This document shows, in pieces, positions 27,863 to 35,608 of a stretch of DNA of 64,000 bases. The position numbers and the translations under genes are program-made. The stretch's first letter is position 1; the number at the start of each line of letters is the position of its first letter. The notes under the pieces are model-generated. The model saw nothing but the letters and a program-made list of their open reading frames with translations. It did no database searches and was not told where the DNA came from. Source of the DNA: Clostridiaceae bacterium (GTDB lineage Bacteria; Bacillota; Clostridia; Oscillospirales; Acutalibacteraceae); the NCBI GenBank assembly GCA_021769555.1, contig JAETSR010000001.1:372001-436000 (forward strand), written 5' to 3'.

Positions 27863-28762
27863 ATGCTGAACGAGACAAAGAAGCCCGGCATTCCCGCCGA
27901 GGAAATCACCCGGGTCAAGGGCCTTGGGTTCCTCTGGGACAAGACCACCCCCGACTGCTTCAACGGCCGGGTGATAACCCGCAACGGCAAGATGACCGCC
28001 AAGGAGATGGCCGCTGTGGCCGAGGCCGCAGAGAAGTTCGGAAACGGCCAGGTTGCCCTCACAGTGCGCCTGACGGCAGAGATACAGAAGGTGCCCTTTG
28101 AGAATATCGAGCCCCTCAGGGCTTTCCTGAAGGAGCGCGGCCTTGAGACCGGCGGCACGGGGGCCAAGGTGCGCCCTGTAGTCTCCTGCAAGGGGACCAC
28201 CTGCCAGTACGGCCTTATAGACACCTTCGCCCTTTCAGAAGCCATCCACGAGAAGTTCTACGAGGGCTGGCACGACGTAAAGCTGCCCCATAAGTTCAAG
28301 ATAGCCGTGGGCGGCTGCCCCAATAACTGCGTAAAGCCCGATTTGAACGACCTGGGCATAGTGGGCCAGCGGGTGCCGGTGATTGACCTGGAAAAGTGCC
28401 GGGGCTGCAAGGTCTGCCAGATAGAGAAGAACTGCCCCATTCACGTCCCGAAGGTGGTGGACGGCAAGGTGCTGCTGGACGACGCCCGGTGCAATCACTG
28501 CGGCCGCTGCCTTTATAAATGCCCCTTCAAGGCCTTCGAGGAGTACACCCAGGGATATAAGGTGTATATCGGCGGGCGCTGGGGCAAGCAGGTTGCCCGG
28601 GGGAAATACCTTAGCAGGCTGCTCACAAGCCCCGAGGAGGTCATGGAGGTCATCGAGCGGGCCCTCACACTGTTCCGGGACCAGGGGCAGCAGGGGGAGC
28701 GCTTTGCGGACACCGTGGCGCGCATAGGCTTTGAGGAAGCTGAAAAGCAGCTCTTAGGCTGA
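27863..28762 (+). CDS. Nitrite/sulfite-reductase-like protein with two [4Fe-4S] ferredoxin sites
   Basis: The 299-residue protein has an N-terminal ferrodoxin-like half, then a siroheme/[4Fe-4S] motif with SCKGTTCQYG near residue 110 and GGCPNNC near 150. A bacterial ferredoxin insert follows with CRGCKVCQIEKNCP (about 176-190) and CNHCGRCLYKCP (about 211-222). This layout resembles AsrC, the catalytic subunit of anaerobic sulfite reductase. The first motif has four residues between cysteines where CysI-type enzymes have five. No asrA or asrB is adjacent, so the electron donor is unknown. Sulfite, nitrite or another redox substrate are all possible. Confidence 0.8.
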   Translation: MLNETKKPGIPAEEITRVKGLGFLWDKTTPDCFNGRVITRNGKMTAKEMAAVAEAAEKFGNGQVALTVRLTAEIQKVPFENIEPLRAFLKERGLETGGTGAKVRPVVSCKGTTCQYGLIDTFALSEAIHEKFYEGWHDVKLPHKFKIAVGGCPNNCVKPDLNDLGIVGQRVPVIDLEKCRGCKVCQIEKNCPIHVPKVVDGKVLLDDARCNHCGRCLYKCPFKAFEEYTQGYKVYIGGRWGKQVARGKYLSRLLTSPEEVMEVIERALTLFRDQGQQGERFADTVARIGFEEAEKQLLG

Positions 28763-28770
28763 TAAGAACA

Positions 28771-28805
28771 GCAAAACCGCCGGACATGCGCGCCGGCGGC
28801 TTTGC
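28771..28805 (+). terminator. Hairpin after the sulfite-reductase-like gene
   Basis: A CCGCCGG...CCGGCGG stem is extended by flanking GCAAA/TTTGC pairing, with a nine-base loop. The T-run after it is short (CTTTGCTTTAG), so it is either a weak terminator or a read-through point to the small gene 25 bases later. Confidence 0.5.
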
Positions 28806-28829
28806 TTTAGCTTTAAGGAGAAAAACCCA

Positions 28830-29003
28830 ATGACACTGACAGTCAATGCCCCGACGGTTATTGTCGGGCTCATTATAGCGGCAATATTCGCCGCGGTAAT
28901 TTTCAGGGGGATAATAAAACGCAAAAGGGGAGAGGGGGGCTGCGGCTGCTCCGGGTGCCCCCGCAGCGCCGTATGCAGGAAGAAGGATGATAAGCGGAAA
29001 TAG
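28830..29003 (+). CDS. FeoB-associated Cys-rich membrane protein-like microprotein
   Basis: This 57-residue gene has an ATG nine bases after TTAAGGAG. The product has one membrane helix (about residues 8-28), a basic stretch (IIKRKRG) and a cysteine cluster CGCSGCPRSAVC near the C-terminus. That architecture matches the small FeoB-associated Cys-rich family, usually encoded after the ferrous-iron transporter feoB. No feo gene is visible here; the upstream neighbour is an iron-sulfur/siroheme protein. It may serve iron or Fe-S supply, which is inference from family and context. Confidence 0.75.
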   Translation: MTLTVNAPTVIVGLIIAAIFAAVIFRGIIKRKRGEGGCGCSGCPRSAVCRKKDDKRK

Positions 29004-29030
29004 GCCTGCAAAATAGATGGAAACCGGGCC

Positions 29031-29059
29031 TTGTTTTTTGTGACGAAATATGTTACAAT
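29031..29059 (+). promoter_or_regulatory. Sigma-A promoter of the pseudokinase gene
   Basis: TTGTTT (29031-29036), a 17-base spacer and TACAAT (29054-29059) lie 68 bases before the proposed ATG. Confidence 0.65.
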
Positions 29060-29126
29060 AACATAGAAATATTATTTTCAGGGCGGAACATGGGTTTTGC
29101 CCGGAAAAGAGCAGTGGGGTAAAAAG

Positions 29127-30728
29127 ATGTCCAGCAGAGTCTGTATGAATTGTTTTTCCGGCTACGACCCGGAGATGGGCTCCGGCCAATGCCTGACATG
29201 TGGGTGGGATAACAGCAGGCCCCAGCCTCACGGGGCGCTGCCATATGAGACAGAGGTTGCCTCCCGGTACATAGTCGGCCGCGCAAAGGCCGCGAACGGA
29301 GAGGGCTTTACTTACTGCGCCCTGGACAGTACCACACAGAAAACGGTAACCCTCAGGGAGTTCTTCCCAAGGGCCATCGCCAGCCGGGACGATACCGGCA
29401 TGATAGTGCCCAGCCCCGACCACGCCCGGACCTTCCGGCAGTACAGCCGGGATTTCCTGGAGCTCTCAAAAAGCGTCAGCAGGCTCAGGGAGGTCACGGT
29501 GGTGGAGTCGGTGCTGGACATCATTGAGGATAACGGCACGGTATACACCGTCTACTCCGACGAGGGTACAGTCTCCCTAAGGCGCTATGTGCAGGACTCC
29601 GGCGGGCGGCTCACCTGGAACGAGACCAGCCGGCTCTTCACCCCCGTGATAACCGCCCTCAGCCTTATAAACTCCCTGGGCGTCAGCCATCTTGCCCTCT
29701 CCCCGGAGACCCTCAGGGTGGACCGGGAGGGGAATATGGTGATAACCGGCTTTCACATCAACGCCGTGCACCGGGCGGGGGCCCTTCTGGACCTGGAGCT
29801 GCACAGGGGCTTCGCGGCTGTGGAGCAGTACAGCACAAAGGCCGCCTGCGGCGAGGTAAGCGACGTGTACGCCCTGGGGGCATGTATGCTGTTCTGCCTT
29901 ACGGGCCTTGTCCCCGACGAGGCCACAAAGCGGCTGCAGGACCAGCGGCTGATGATATCAAAGGAGGTGCTCCGGGCCGTGCCCCCCTTTGCGGTGACAG
30001 CCATAGCCAACTCCCTGCAGGTCAAGCAGGCGGACCGCACCGGCAGCTTCGAGACATTCAGGACAGAGCTCAACTCAGCCCCGGCCCTGGTGGAGGAGGT
30101 GGAGGAGACGGACGCCATACGCCGCCTGCCGCCGGTCTCAAGGGACCTTCCCAGAAGGCGCTTCTATATGCCGCCGGTGGTGTGGCTGGTAGTCTCGTGC
30201 GCGGTGACCCTGGTTATCCTCTTGACCATAGCGTCCTCATGGCTCAATAACCAGGGGATGTCCTTCAACGACCTGAGCGGGATATTCGACAGCAGCGGCG
30301 AGGGCGAGCCTATAGAGGTCCCGGGCATGGTGGGCCAGAGCTATACCCAGTGGGAGAACCGCACAAAGAGCGGGGAGTTTGATTTCAAGCTGGTTATTAA
30401 AAGCAAGGAGTATAACGACAGCGTTTCAGAGGGCTATATTATAAGCCAGACCCCGGAAAAGGGGGAGACAATAAAGCCCGGCGGCACCGTCTCCGTAACG
30501 GTCAGCCAGGGCAAGGCCATCAGGTCCCTCCCGGATTATGACGGGCTGAGCTTCGCGGAGCTCCAGGGCCTTCTGAGGGACGACGGCTTTTCCCCCGCCA
30601 AGGAGGATGTCCACAGCAGCGAGGTGGAGCTGGGCTATGTCATCGGCTATAAGGACCACGAGGCCGGGGACCAGGTGAACTATGGCGAGACAATCACAGT
30701 GATAGTCAGCGCCGGTCCGGAGGAATAG
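29127..30728 (+). CDS. Zinc-ribbon, pseudokinase and PASTA-domain membrane protein
   Basis: The 533-residue protein has an N-terminal zinc ribbon (C6, C9, C22, C25), a Ser/Thr-kinase-like domain (about 45-320), one membrane helix (351-370) and two extracellular PASTA-like repeats (about 395-532). PASTA kinases sense cell-wall fragments or lipid II. Here the catalytic signature is gone: the ATP-binding Lys position is Arg77 (TLREFF), the HRD-type loop reads SHLALSPETL with no Asp, and the DFG position reads TGFH. It should therefore be a pseudokinase, probably a wall-signal receptor or scaffold. The ATG at 29127 is chosen over TTG 29097, although the ribosome-binding site (GGGGT) is modest. 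A MreB-like gene follows. Confidence 0.82.
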   Translation: MSSRVCMNCFSGYDPEMGSGQCLTCGWDNSRPQPHGALPYETEVASRYIVGRAKAANGEGFTYCALDSTTQKTVTLREFFPRAIASRDDTGMIVPSPDHARTFRQYSRDFLELSKSVSRLREVTVVESVLDIIEDNGTVYTVYSDEGTVSLRRYVQDSGGRLTWNETSRLFTPVITALSLINSLGVSHLALSPETLRVDREGNMVITGFHINAVHRAGALLDLELHRGFAAVEQYSTKAACGEVSDVYALGACMLFCLTGLVPDEATKRLQDQRLMISKEVLRAVPPFAVTAIANSLQVKQADRTGSFETFRTELNSAPALVEEVEETDAIRRLPPVSRDLPRRRFYMPPVVWLVVSCAVTLVILLTIASSWLNNQGMSFNDLSGIFDSSGEGEPIEVPGMVGQSYTQWENRTKSGEFDFKLVIKSKEYNDSVSEGYIISQTPEKGETIKPGGTVSVTVSQGKAIRSLPDYDGLSFAELQGLLRDDGFSPAKEDVHSSEVELGYVIGYKDHEAGDQVNYGETITVIVSAGPEE

Positions 30729-30740
30729 GGAATATCTTCA

Positions 30741-30787
30741 TAAAGCGGACCGCTTTGTCCCGGGGGGATAGGGCGGCCCGCGTTTTC
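30741..30787 (+). terminator. Terminator after the pseudokinase gene
   Basis: GCGGACCGC (30745-30753) pairs with GCGGCCCGC (30773-30781), eight of nine positions matching, with TTTT following. The left arm is also self-complementary within AAAGCGGACCGCTTT, so two alternative folds are possible. Confidence 0.6.
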
Positions 30788-30825
30788 TGTAAATTACTGT
30801 CCCAATATTTAGTGCATATACGCCC

Positions 30826-30854
30826 TTGCATTACAGCAGAGATTGTGGTATTAT
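30826..30854 (+). promoter_or_regulatory. Sigma-A promoter of the MreB-like gene
   Basis: TTGCAT (30826-30831), a 17-base spacer and TATTAT (30849-30854) lie 32 bases before the ATG. Confidence 0.7.
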
Positions 30855-30886
30855 ATAAAGAAAGTTACTTGCCGGAAGGGTAAAGG

Positions 30887-31921
30887 ATGGGTTTCTCGAT
30901 GGGGAATGACATAGCCATTGATTTGGGCACGGCCCGATTTAAGGTCTATCAGGAGGGCAGGGGCATTGTTCTCAACGAGCCGGCTGTCATTGCGGTGGAC
31001 AATATGACCGAGGAAATAATAGCCATAGGCTCAGAGGCCTACGGTATGCTTGGGCGCACCTCAAAGCGCATAACAGTGGCAAAGCCGCTGTGCAACGGCG
31101 TTATCTCGGACCTTACTCTGGCGGAGCACCTTATCGCCTACTACCTGAGGCGGCTTGGACGCAGCAGGGTGTTCATGCCAAGGGTTGTGGTGAGCGTGCC
31201 CTGCGGCATAACGGAGGTGGAGAAGCGGGCGGTGGTGGACGCCATCGGCGCCGCGGGGGTGCGCAAGGTCTGCCTTATAGAGGAGCCGGTTGCGGCGGCC
31301 ATAGGGGCCGGGGTGGATATCGCCGCGCCCCACGGCTGCATGATAGTGGACGTGGGCGAGGGCACCACCGATATGGCGGTCATATCCCTCAACGGCATTG
31401 CCATAGCAAACTCCACCCATATTGCCGGCAAGGATTTCAACGAGGCCATAATCAAGCATGTGAGAAGGAAATTCAACCTCATTATCGGCGACCGCATGGC
31501 TGAGGACGCGAAGATAGCCGTGGGCTGCGCCTACCCCATGCGAAAGCTCATCTCCTACAATGTGAAGGGCCTTGACACCGTAAGCGGCCTGCCGCGCACG
31601 ACAATGGTGACCTCGGACGATATGATAGAGGCGCTGATAGAGCCGGCAATCTCCATTGTCCGCATAGTCCAGGCCACACTTGAGCAGACCCCCCCGGAGC
31701 TTCTGGCGGATATCTTCACCGACGGAATATATCTGACCGGCGGCTCCGCGAACCTCTACGGCCTCTCCACCCTTCTGTCAAAAAAGACGAAGATACCCGT
31801 GGTGGTGGGCAGCGAGCCGGAGAACTGCGTTGTAAACGGAGCGGGCAAGGCCGTGAAGTTCATCGACAAGATGGACCGAACGGACCACGGGCGCATAAAC
31901 CCGCTGGTGGCATATAACTAA
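30887..31921 (+). CDS. Divergent MreB/Mbl-family actin-like protein
   Basis: The 344-residue product is clearly of the MreB family, the actin-like ATPases that guide lateral wall synthesis. Visible segments are IDLGTARFKVY (phosphate-1 loop), GIVLNEPAVIAV, CGITEVEKRAV, EEPVAAAIGAG, VDVGEGTTDMAV (phosphate-2 loop) and LTGGSANLYGL. Changes from standard MreB include Asn to Arg after GTA in phosphate-1 and Gly to Glu in the usual GGGT of phosphate-2, and GKDFN replaces the usual GGDKMD-like segment. ATP handling may be altered. No mreC or mreD follows, so this is probably a paralogue rather than the main MreB. Start ATG 30887 has GGAAGGG upstream. Confidence 0.85.
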   Translation: MGFSMGNDIAIDLGTARFKVYQEGRGIVLNEPAVIAVDNMTEEIIAIGSEAYGMLGRTSKRITVAKPLCNGVISDLTLAEHLIAYYLRRLGRSRVFMPRVVVSVPCGITEVEKRAVVDAIGAAGVRKVCLIEEPVAAAIGAGVDIAAPHGCMIVDVGEGTTDMAVISLNGIAIANSTHIAGKDFNEAIIKHVRRKFNLIIGDRMAEDAKIAVGCAYPMRKLISYNVKGLDTVSGLPRTTMVTSDDMIEALIEPAISIVRIVQATLEQTPPELLADIFTDGIYLTGGSANLYGLSTLLSKKTKIPVVVGSEPENCVVNGAGKAVKFIDKMDRTDHGRINPLVAYN

Positions 31922-31945
31922 CTTACGGAGGACTGAACACTATAG

Positions 31946-33010
31946 ATGAATGAGCTAAGGCCTGCAAAGAGGAAAAAGATACCCTGGGGTATGCTGTATA
32001 TTGCCGCGACAATTATAGCGGTCATCCTGTTCGGCGTATTCAACCGGGAGTTCGGCAACGTATTCTACACCATAACCCACCTCACCCCTGGGTTCCTCGC
32101 GGCGGGGGTACTCATAACGGTGATATACTTTTTCTTCGAGGGCGGCATTATCCGGCTCCTCATGCGCAGCCAGAACATCCCCATGTCCCTGGGTTCGAGC
32201 ATGAAGATAGGCCTTATCGGCATTTACTACTCCTACATAACCCCCAGCTCCACCGGCGGCCAGCCCATGCAGGCGGCCTACCTTCGCCGGGACAATGTGC
32301 CTGTGGGCCTGTCCACGGCGGTGCTGATAATGAAATTCTTCTGTTTCCAGTGCGCCTTTGTGCTCTGCTCGATTTTCTCCCTGCTGTTCCTCCACGGCAA
32401 GATAGCCCGGGATAACCCCTCAATCCTGCCGTTCATATATTTGGGCATGGCCATAAACGGCGGCTCAATACTGTTCTTCGGCTCCATGTTCTTCCGGCCG
32501 GTGCTGGGGGCCATATGCCGGTTTGCAAAGTGGCTCGCCGGGCGCTTTCCAAAGCTTGCCGCGCGCCTTCATGCAGCGGAGACTATCGACAGGTTCGAGG
32601 CCGACTTCGACAGCTATACCGACGACTTCAAGGAGAAGAAAAAGAGCGTTATCTGGGGCGTGCTCCTTTCAATACCCCAGTTTATCCTGCAGATGAGCGT
32701 GCTGTATTTTGTGTTCCGAGCCTTCGGCTACAGCCAGACCGGCTACCTTGAGATAGTGGCCATCCAGAGCCTTTTGCAGCTCTCGGTTTCCTTCATGCCC
32801 ATGCCGGGGGCGTCCGGGGCCCAGGAGATAGGCTTCTCAAATTTTCTGCGGGGCTATTTTGTCAATAACGACCTGTACGCGGCAGTGATGGTCTGGCGCT
32901 TTTTCACCTACTACCTGGTGGTGATAGCCGGGGCGCTGGTGGTGGTTGCGGACCAGTTTATCTATGGGCGCAAAAAATCAGCCCTGCCGACGGGGGATGG
33001 GGAGGACTGA
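31946..33010 (+). CDS. YbhN/AglD-type integral membrane protein (LPG synthase TM-like)
   Basis: The 354-residue protein has about eight membrane helices and resembles the N-terminal membrane domain of lysyl-phosphatidylglycerol synthase/flippase (UPF0104 family). Recognisable parts are YYSYITPSSTGGQPMQ (about 92-107), the typical TP-S-GG-P loop, and the late PMPGASGAQEIGF motif near residue 280. It lacks the soluble aminoacyl-transfer domain of MprF, so it probably moves or helps process a lipid-linked substrate rather than lysinylating it. The GGAGG site is about 14 bases from the ATG, longer than usual. The next gene starts two bases after its stop. Confidence 0.82.
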   Translation: MNELRPAKRKKIPWGMLYIAATIIAVILFGVFNREFGNVFYTITHLTPGFLAAGVLITVIYFFFEGGIIRLLMRSQNIPMSLGSSMKIGLIGIYYSYITPSSTGGQPMQAAYLRRDNVPVGLSTAVLIMKFFCFQCAFVLCSIFSLLFLHGKIARDNPSILPFIYLGMAINGGSILFFGSMFFRPVLGAICRFAKWLAGRFPKLAARLHAAETIDRFEADFDSYTDDFKEKKKSVIWGVLLSIPQFILQMSVLYFVFRAFGYSQTGYLEIVAIQSLLQLSVSFMPMPGASGAQEIGFSNFLRGYFVNNDLYAAVMVWRFFTYYLVVIAGALVVVADQFIYGRKKSALPTGDGED

Positions 33011-33012
33011 CT

Positions 33013-33618
33013 ATGGAAGTATATCTTGTGCGCCACGGAATTACAGACTGGAACGTCCAGGGCAGACTGCAGGGCCGTGAGGACATACCACTGAACGAGG
33101 AGGGCAGGGCCCAGGCCGTGCAGTGCGGCGAGGCGCTGGGCGCCGCCGGATTCTCGATAATTTACAGCAGCCCCCTTAGCCGGGCCATTGACACAGCCGC
33201 ACAGATATCCGTGTACCACACCCGGAAGGTAACCGTGGACCCCGAGCTCATAGAGCGGGACTACGGCAGGCTCACAGGCATGACAAAGCCCCAGCGGGAG
33301 CAGTGGGAGGCAAGGGGTCTGCCCACTGGCATGGAGCCCTGGAAGCTGCTGGCAGGCAGGGCCATGGCCGCGGTGGACAGCTGTGCAAGAGAGCACGGCG
33401 CGGACGAGCGCGTCGCCTTGGTGTCGCACGGCGCGTGGATAAACGCTGTGCTGGCAGTGCTGTCCCGCCACGAGATAGGCACAGGGAAGACAGAGCTGAA
33501 AAACGCCTGTATCTCCGTGCTTAAAAGGGAGGAAAAGTCCTGGAAGATACTGTGCTATAACCTGTCCCCCGGGGAGTATGCCCAGTGGGCGGCGGGCCGG
33601 CAGCCTGCTAATCCTTAG
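33013..33618 (+). CDS. Histidine phosphatase family protein (phosphoglycerate-mutase-like)
   Basis: The 201-residue product has the canonical catalytic motif VRHGITDWN (His8 as phosphorylated residue), the PLNEEGRAQA segment, YSSPLSRAIDTA, an acidic ERDYGRLTGM segment and the second His in LVSHGAWINAV. Cobalamin-pathway CobC, phosphoserine phosphatase and broad-specificity phosphatases share this pattern, so the substrate is open. It is tightly coupled to the upstream membrane-protein gene. Its 3' end overlaps the convergent uracil-DNA glycosylase gene by 11 bases. Confidence 0.87.
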   Translation: MEVYLVRHGITDWNVQGRLQGREDIPLNEEGRAQAVQCGEALGAAGFSIIYSSPLSRAIDTAAQISVYHTRKVTVDPELIERDYGRLTGMTKPQREQWEARGLPTGMEPWKLLAGRAMAAVDSCAREHGADERVALVSHGAWINAVLAVLSRHEIGTGKTELKNACISVLKREEKSWKILCYNLSPGEYAQWAAGRQPANP

Positions 33619-34186
33619 CTATATCGCACCCCAGCTCGTCTATCTTCTCCCTGAGCTTCAGAAAATCCTCAAAGGCCGCGGGCTTCTGGCCGGGGCTGCG
33701 CAAGAGGGCGGCGGGGTGGAGGGTAGCCATCATCAGGGTGCCTTTTTTGTCAATAAACTCCCCGTGCTCCTTGGTTATTTTAATGTCCGGCTTTATCATG
33801 CGCATTGCCGCAACCCGGCCCAGGCAGACGATTATCTTCGGCCGTATCAGTGCAAACTGATTTCTCAGCCAGCCAATGCAGGCCTCCTGCTCCTCAGGCA
33901 GGGGGTCGCGGTTCTGGGGCGGGCGGCATTTAACGATATTAGCGATATAGATATTCGACTTTCTGTCAAGGTCCACGGCGGCCAGGAACTTGTCCAGCAG
34001 CTGCCCGCCCCGGCCCACGAAGGGCTCCCCCTGAAGGTCCTCGTTCTCCCCGGGGCCCTCGCCCACGAACATCACCTTGGCCCTCCTGTTTCCAACTCCA
34101 AAGACCACGTTATGCCTGCCTGAGCAAAGCCCGCACTTCTCGCACTGTAAGCAGGCCTTTTCCAGCTCGGCCCAGTTATTATACAT
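33608..34186 (-). CDS. Uracil-DNA glycosylase, iron-sulfur type (family 4/5)
   Basis: The 192-residue protein removes uracil from DNA in base-excision repair. The family 4 pattern is clear: cysteines in CLQCEKCGLC near the N-terminus for a [4Fe-4S] cluster, the active-site motif GEGPGENED, GEPFVGRGGQLLD, IVKCRPPQNRDP, and the C-terminal LHPAALLRS. The frame opens at 34240, but the ATG at 34186 directly follows GGAGGTGTTTGG and starts the conserved region. It is transcribed divergently from the methyltransferase gene. Confidence 0.93.
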   Translation of the reverse strand: MYNNWAELEKACLQCEKCGLCSGRHNVVFGVGNRRAKVMFVGEGPGENEDLQGEPFVGRGGQLLDKFLAAVDLDRKSNIYIANIVKCRPPQNRDPLPEEQEACIGWLRNQFALIRPKIIVCLGRVAAMRMIKPDIKITKEHGEFIDKKGTLMMATLHPAALLRSPGQKPAAFEDFLKLREKIDELGCDIAKD

Positions 34187-34211
34187 CCAAACACCTCCGT
34201 ATCTCTGTCTG

Positions 34212-34240
34212 ATTTTACCATATAAGGGGTATAAAGTCAA
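34212..34240 (-). promoter_or_regulatory. Promoter of the uracil-DNA glycosylase gene
   Basis: Read on the minus strand: TTGACT (34240-34235), a 17-base spacer and TAAAAT (34217-34212), 26 bases before the ATG. Confidence 0.7.
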
Positions 34241-34247
34241 ATTCCCA

Positions 34248-34276
34248 TTGATTTTTTCCTTTCGGGGGAGTATAAT
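34248..34276 (+). promoter_or_regulatory. Promoter of the TehB-like methyltransferase gene
   Basis: TTGATT (34248-34253), a 17-base spacer and TATAAT (34271-34276) lie 25 bases before the ATG. It is arranged back-to-back with the glycosylase promoter, the two -35 boxes being seven bases apart. Confidence 0.75.
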
Positions 34277-34300
34277 ATAAGCGCGGAGAGGAGGCGGCTT

Positions 34301-34918
34301 ATGACGGACAGCGCAAAGCCCTTTTGGGAGGAGACATATAAATCAGAGGCCAGCACATTCTCTCCCGAGCCCAATGGGACCCTCAGGGAGTTTGAGCATA
34401 TTATCGGCAGGGAGCGGGCTGTCCTCGACGTTGGCTGCGGGGAAGGGCAGAACTGCCTGTATCTCGCCCGGCAGGGCCGGACAAATGTGGACGCCTTTGA
34501 CCTGTCTCTTAACGGGATAGAGCGGGTGCGAAAGCGCTGCCGGGAAGAAAAGCTGAGCATTAACGCCTTTACCGCTGACCTTCGGGAGTTCCGGTTTGAG
34601 AAGGATTACGGCCTGATAATGTCCTTCGGCACACTGCATTTTGTCAGCCGGGAGGACTGGCGGGGATTTATCCTGCGGGCAAAGGAGCATACAAGCCCCG
34701 GAGGCGTACATATTATGCAGATATTTACGGACACTGTGCCCGCTTCGCCGGATATCGCTCAGTTTGCCATCGGCCTTGCTAAAGACGGCGAACTTAGAGA
34801 GCTCTATGAGGACTGGGACATCCTGCAGTTCAAGTCCTACACATTCGAGGACGAGCACCCGGGGGTGCCGAAGCATACCCACGCGTCCAATAAGCTTGTG
34901 GCCAAAAGAAAGCAGTAA
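34301..34918 (+). CDS. Class I SAM-dependent methyltransferase, TehB-like
   Basis: The 205-residue protein has a complete methyltransferase core: motif I AVLDVGCGEGQN (about 40-51), motif II VDAFDLSLNGIE, an acidic FTADLREF segment and LIMSFGTLHFV as motif IV. The FWEETY start and overall layout resemble TehB-type enzymes linked to tellurite and thiol-metalloid resistance, but many such proteins have other substrates. It stands alone between its own promoter and a hairpin. The contrast with the shortened methyltransferase at 20384 shows what that gene lacks. Confidence 0.82.
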   Translation: MTDSAKPFWEETYKSEASTFSPEPNGTLREFEHIIGRERAVLDVGCGEGQNCLYLARQGRTNVDAFDLSLNGIERVRKRCREEKLSINAFTADLREFRFEKDYGLIMSFGTLHFVSREDWRGFILRAKEHTSPGGVHIMQIFTDTVPASPDIAQFAIGLAKDGELRELYEDWDILQFKSYTFEDEHPGVPKHTHASNKLVAKRKQ

Positions 34919-34929
34919 GCTGTAAATTT

Positions 34930-34966
34930 GCCGTGGAGCCGGGCGTCCCGGAAACGGCAGTTTTCT
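34930..34966 (+). terminator. Terminator after the TehB-like gene
   Basis: GCCGT...ACGGC outer pairing (34930-34934 with 34954-34958) encloses a GCCGGG/CCCGG inner stem, followed by AGTTTTCT. Confidence 0.6.
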
Positions 34967-35007
34967 ATATTATATCAAACGATTTTATTATTCAGGAGGA
35001 AATTCAA

Positions 35008-35574
35008 ATGAAGGTTATGGTCGAAACTTCCGCCCATCATGTCCACGTGTCCGAGGCTGACCTCGCCGCCCTGTTTGGCCCCGGGGCAACGCTTACCAAC
35101 AAGAAGGATTTGTCCCAGCCCGGGCAGTTTGCCTGCGCCGAGAAGGTGGAGGTCATAGGGCCCAAGGGCTCCATGTCCATGTCCATACTGGGCCCCTGCC
35201 GCAGGGAGACCCAGGTGGAGATTTCCCTCACAGACGCCCGCAAGCTGGGCGTCACCGCCCCAATCCGCGAGTCCGGCGATTTAGAGGGCACTCCCGGCTG
35301 CACCCTGAAGGGCCCCGCCGGCGAGGTGGTCATAGAGAAGGGCGTCATCGCCGCCAAGCGCCACATCCACTTCAACCCCGACGAGGCCAAGGAGGCCGGC
35401 GTCACTGACAAGCAGATAGTCTCCGTAAAGGTTGACTATAACGGCCGCGCCCTGACCTTCGGCGACGTGGTCTGCCGGGTCAGCCCCAGCTACGCCCTCG
35501 CCATGCACGTGGACACCGACGAGTCCAACGCGGCGGCGCTGCCCGGGACGGTGGATGGGGAGATAATCCTGTAA
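35008..35574 (+). CDS. pduL: Phosphate acyltransferase, PduL type
   Basis: The 188-residue protein is a PduL-type phosphotransacylase, which swaps CoA and phosphate on acetyl or propionyl groups. Duplicated barrel domains carry the metal-binding histidines in SAHHVHVS (about 9-16) and AKRHIHF (about 115-121). The frame is open to 34933, but the ATG at 35008 follows a strong CAGGAGGA site; no microcompartment-targeting extension is then present. No microcompartment genes or ackA are nearby. It probably acts as the cytosolic phosphotransacetylase, converting acetyl-CoA from pyruvate oxidation (nifJ, also in this window) to acetyl phosphate. Confidence 0.92.
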   Translation: MKVMVETSAHHVHVSEADLAALFGPGATLTNKKDLSQPGQFACAEKVEVIGPKGSMSMSILGPCRRETQVEISLTDARKLGVTAPIRESGDLEGTPGCTLKGPAGEVVIEKGVIAAKRHIHFNPDEAKEAGVTDKQIVSVKVDYNGRALTFGDVVCRVSPSYALAMHVDTDESNAAALPGTVDGEIIL

Positions 35575-35576
35575 CT

Positions 35577-35593
35577 TACTGAAATATTCAGTA
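35577..35593. repeat. Short perfect inverted repeat after pduL
   Basis: TACTGAA-ATA-TTCAGTA has seven-base arms and a three-base centre. It begins just after the pduL stop. It could be a protein-binding site for regulation of the downstream GTPase gene or a chance palindrome. Confidence 0.4.
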
Positions 35594-35608
35594 CATAAGC
35601 GAAAGGAA

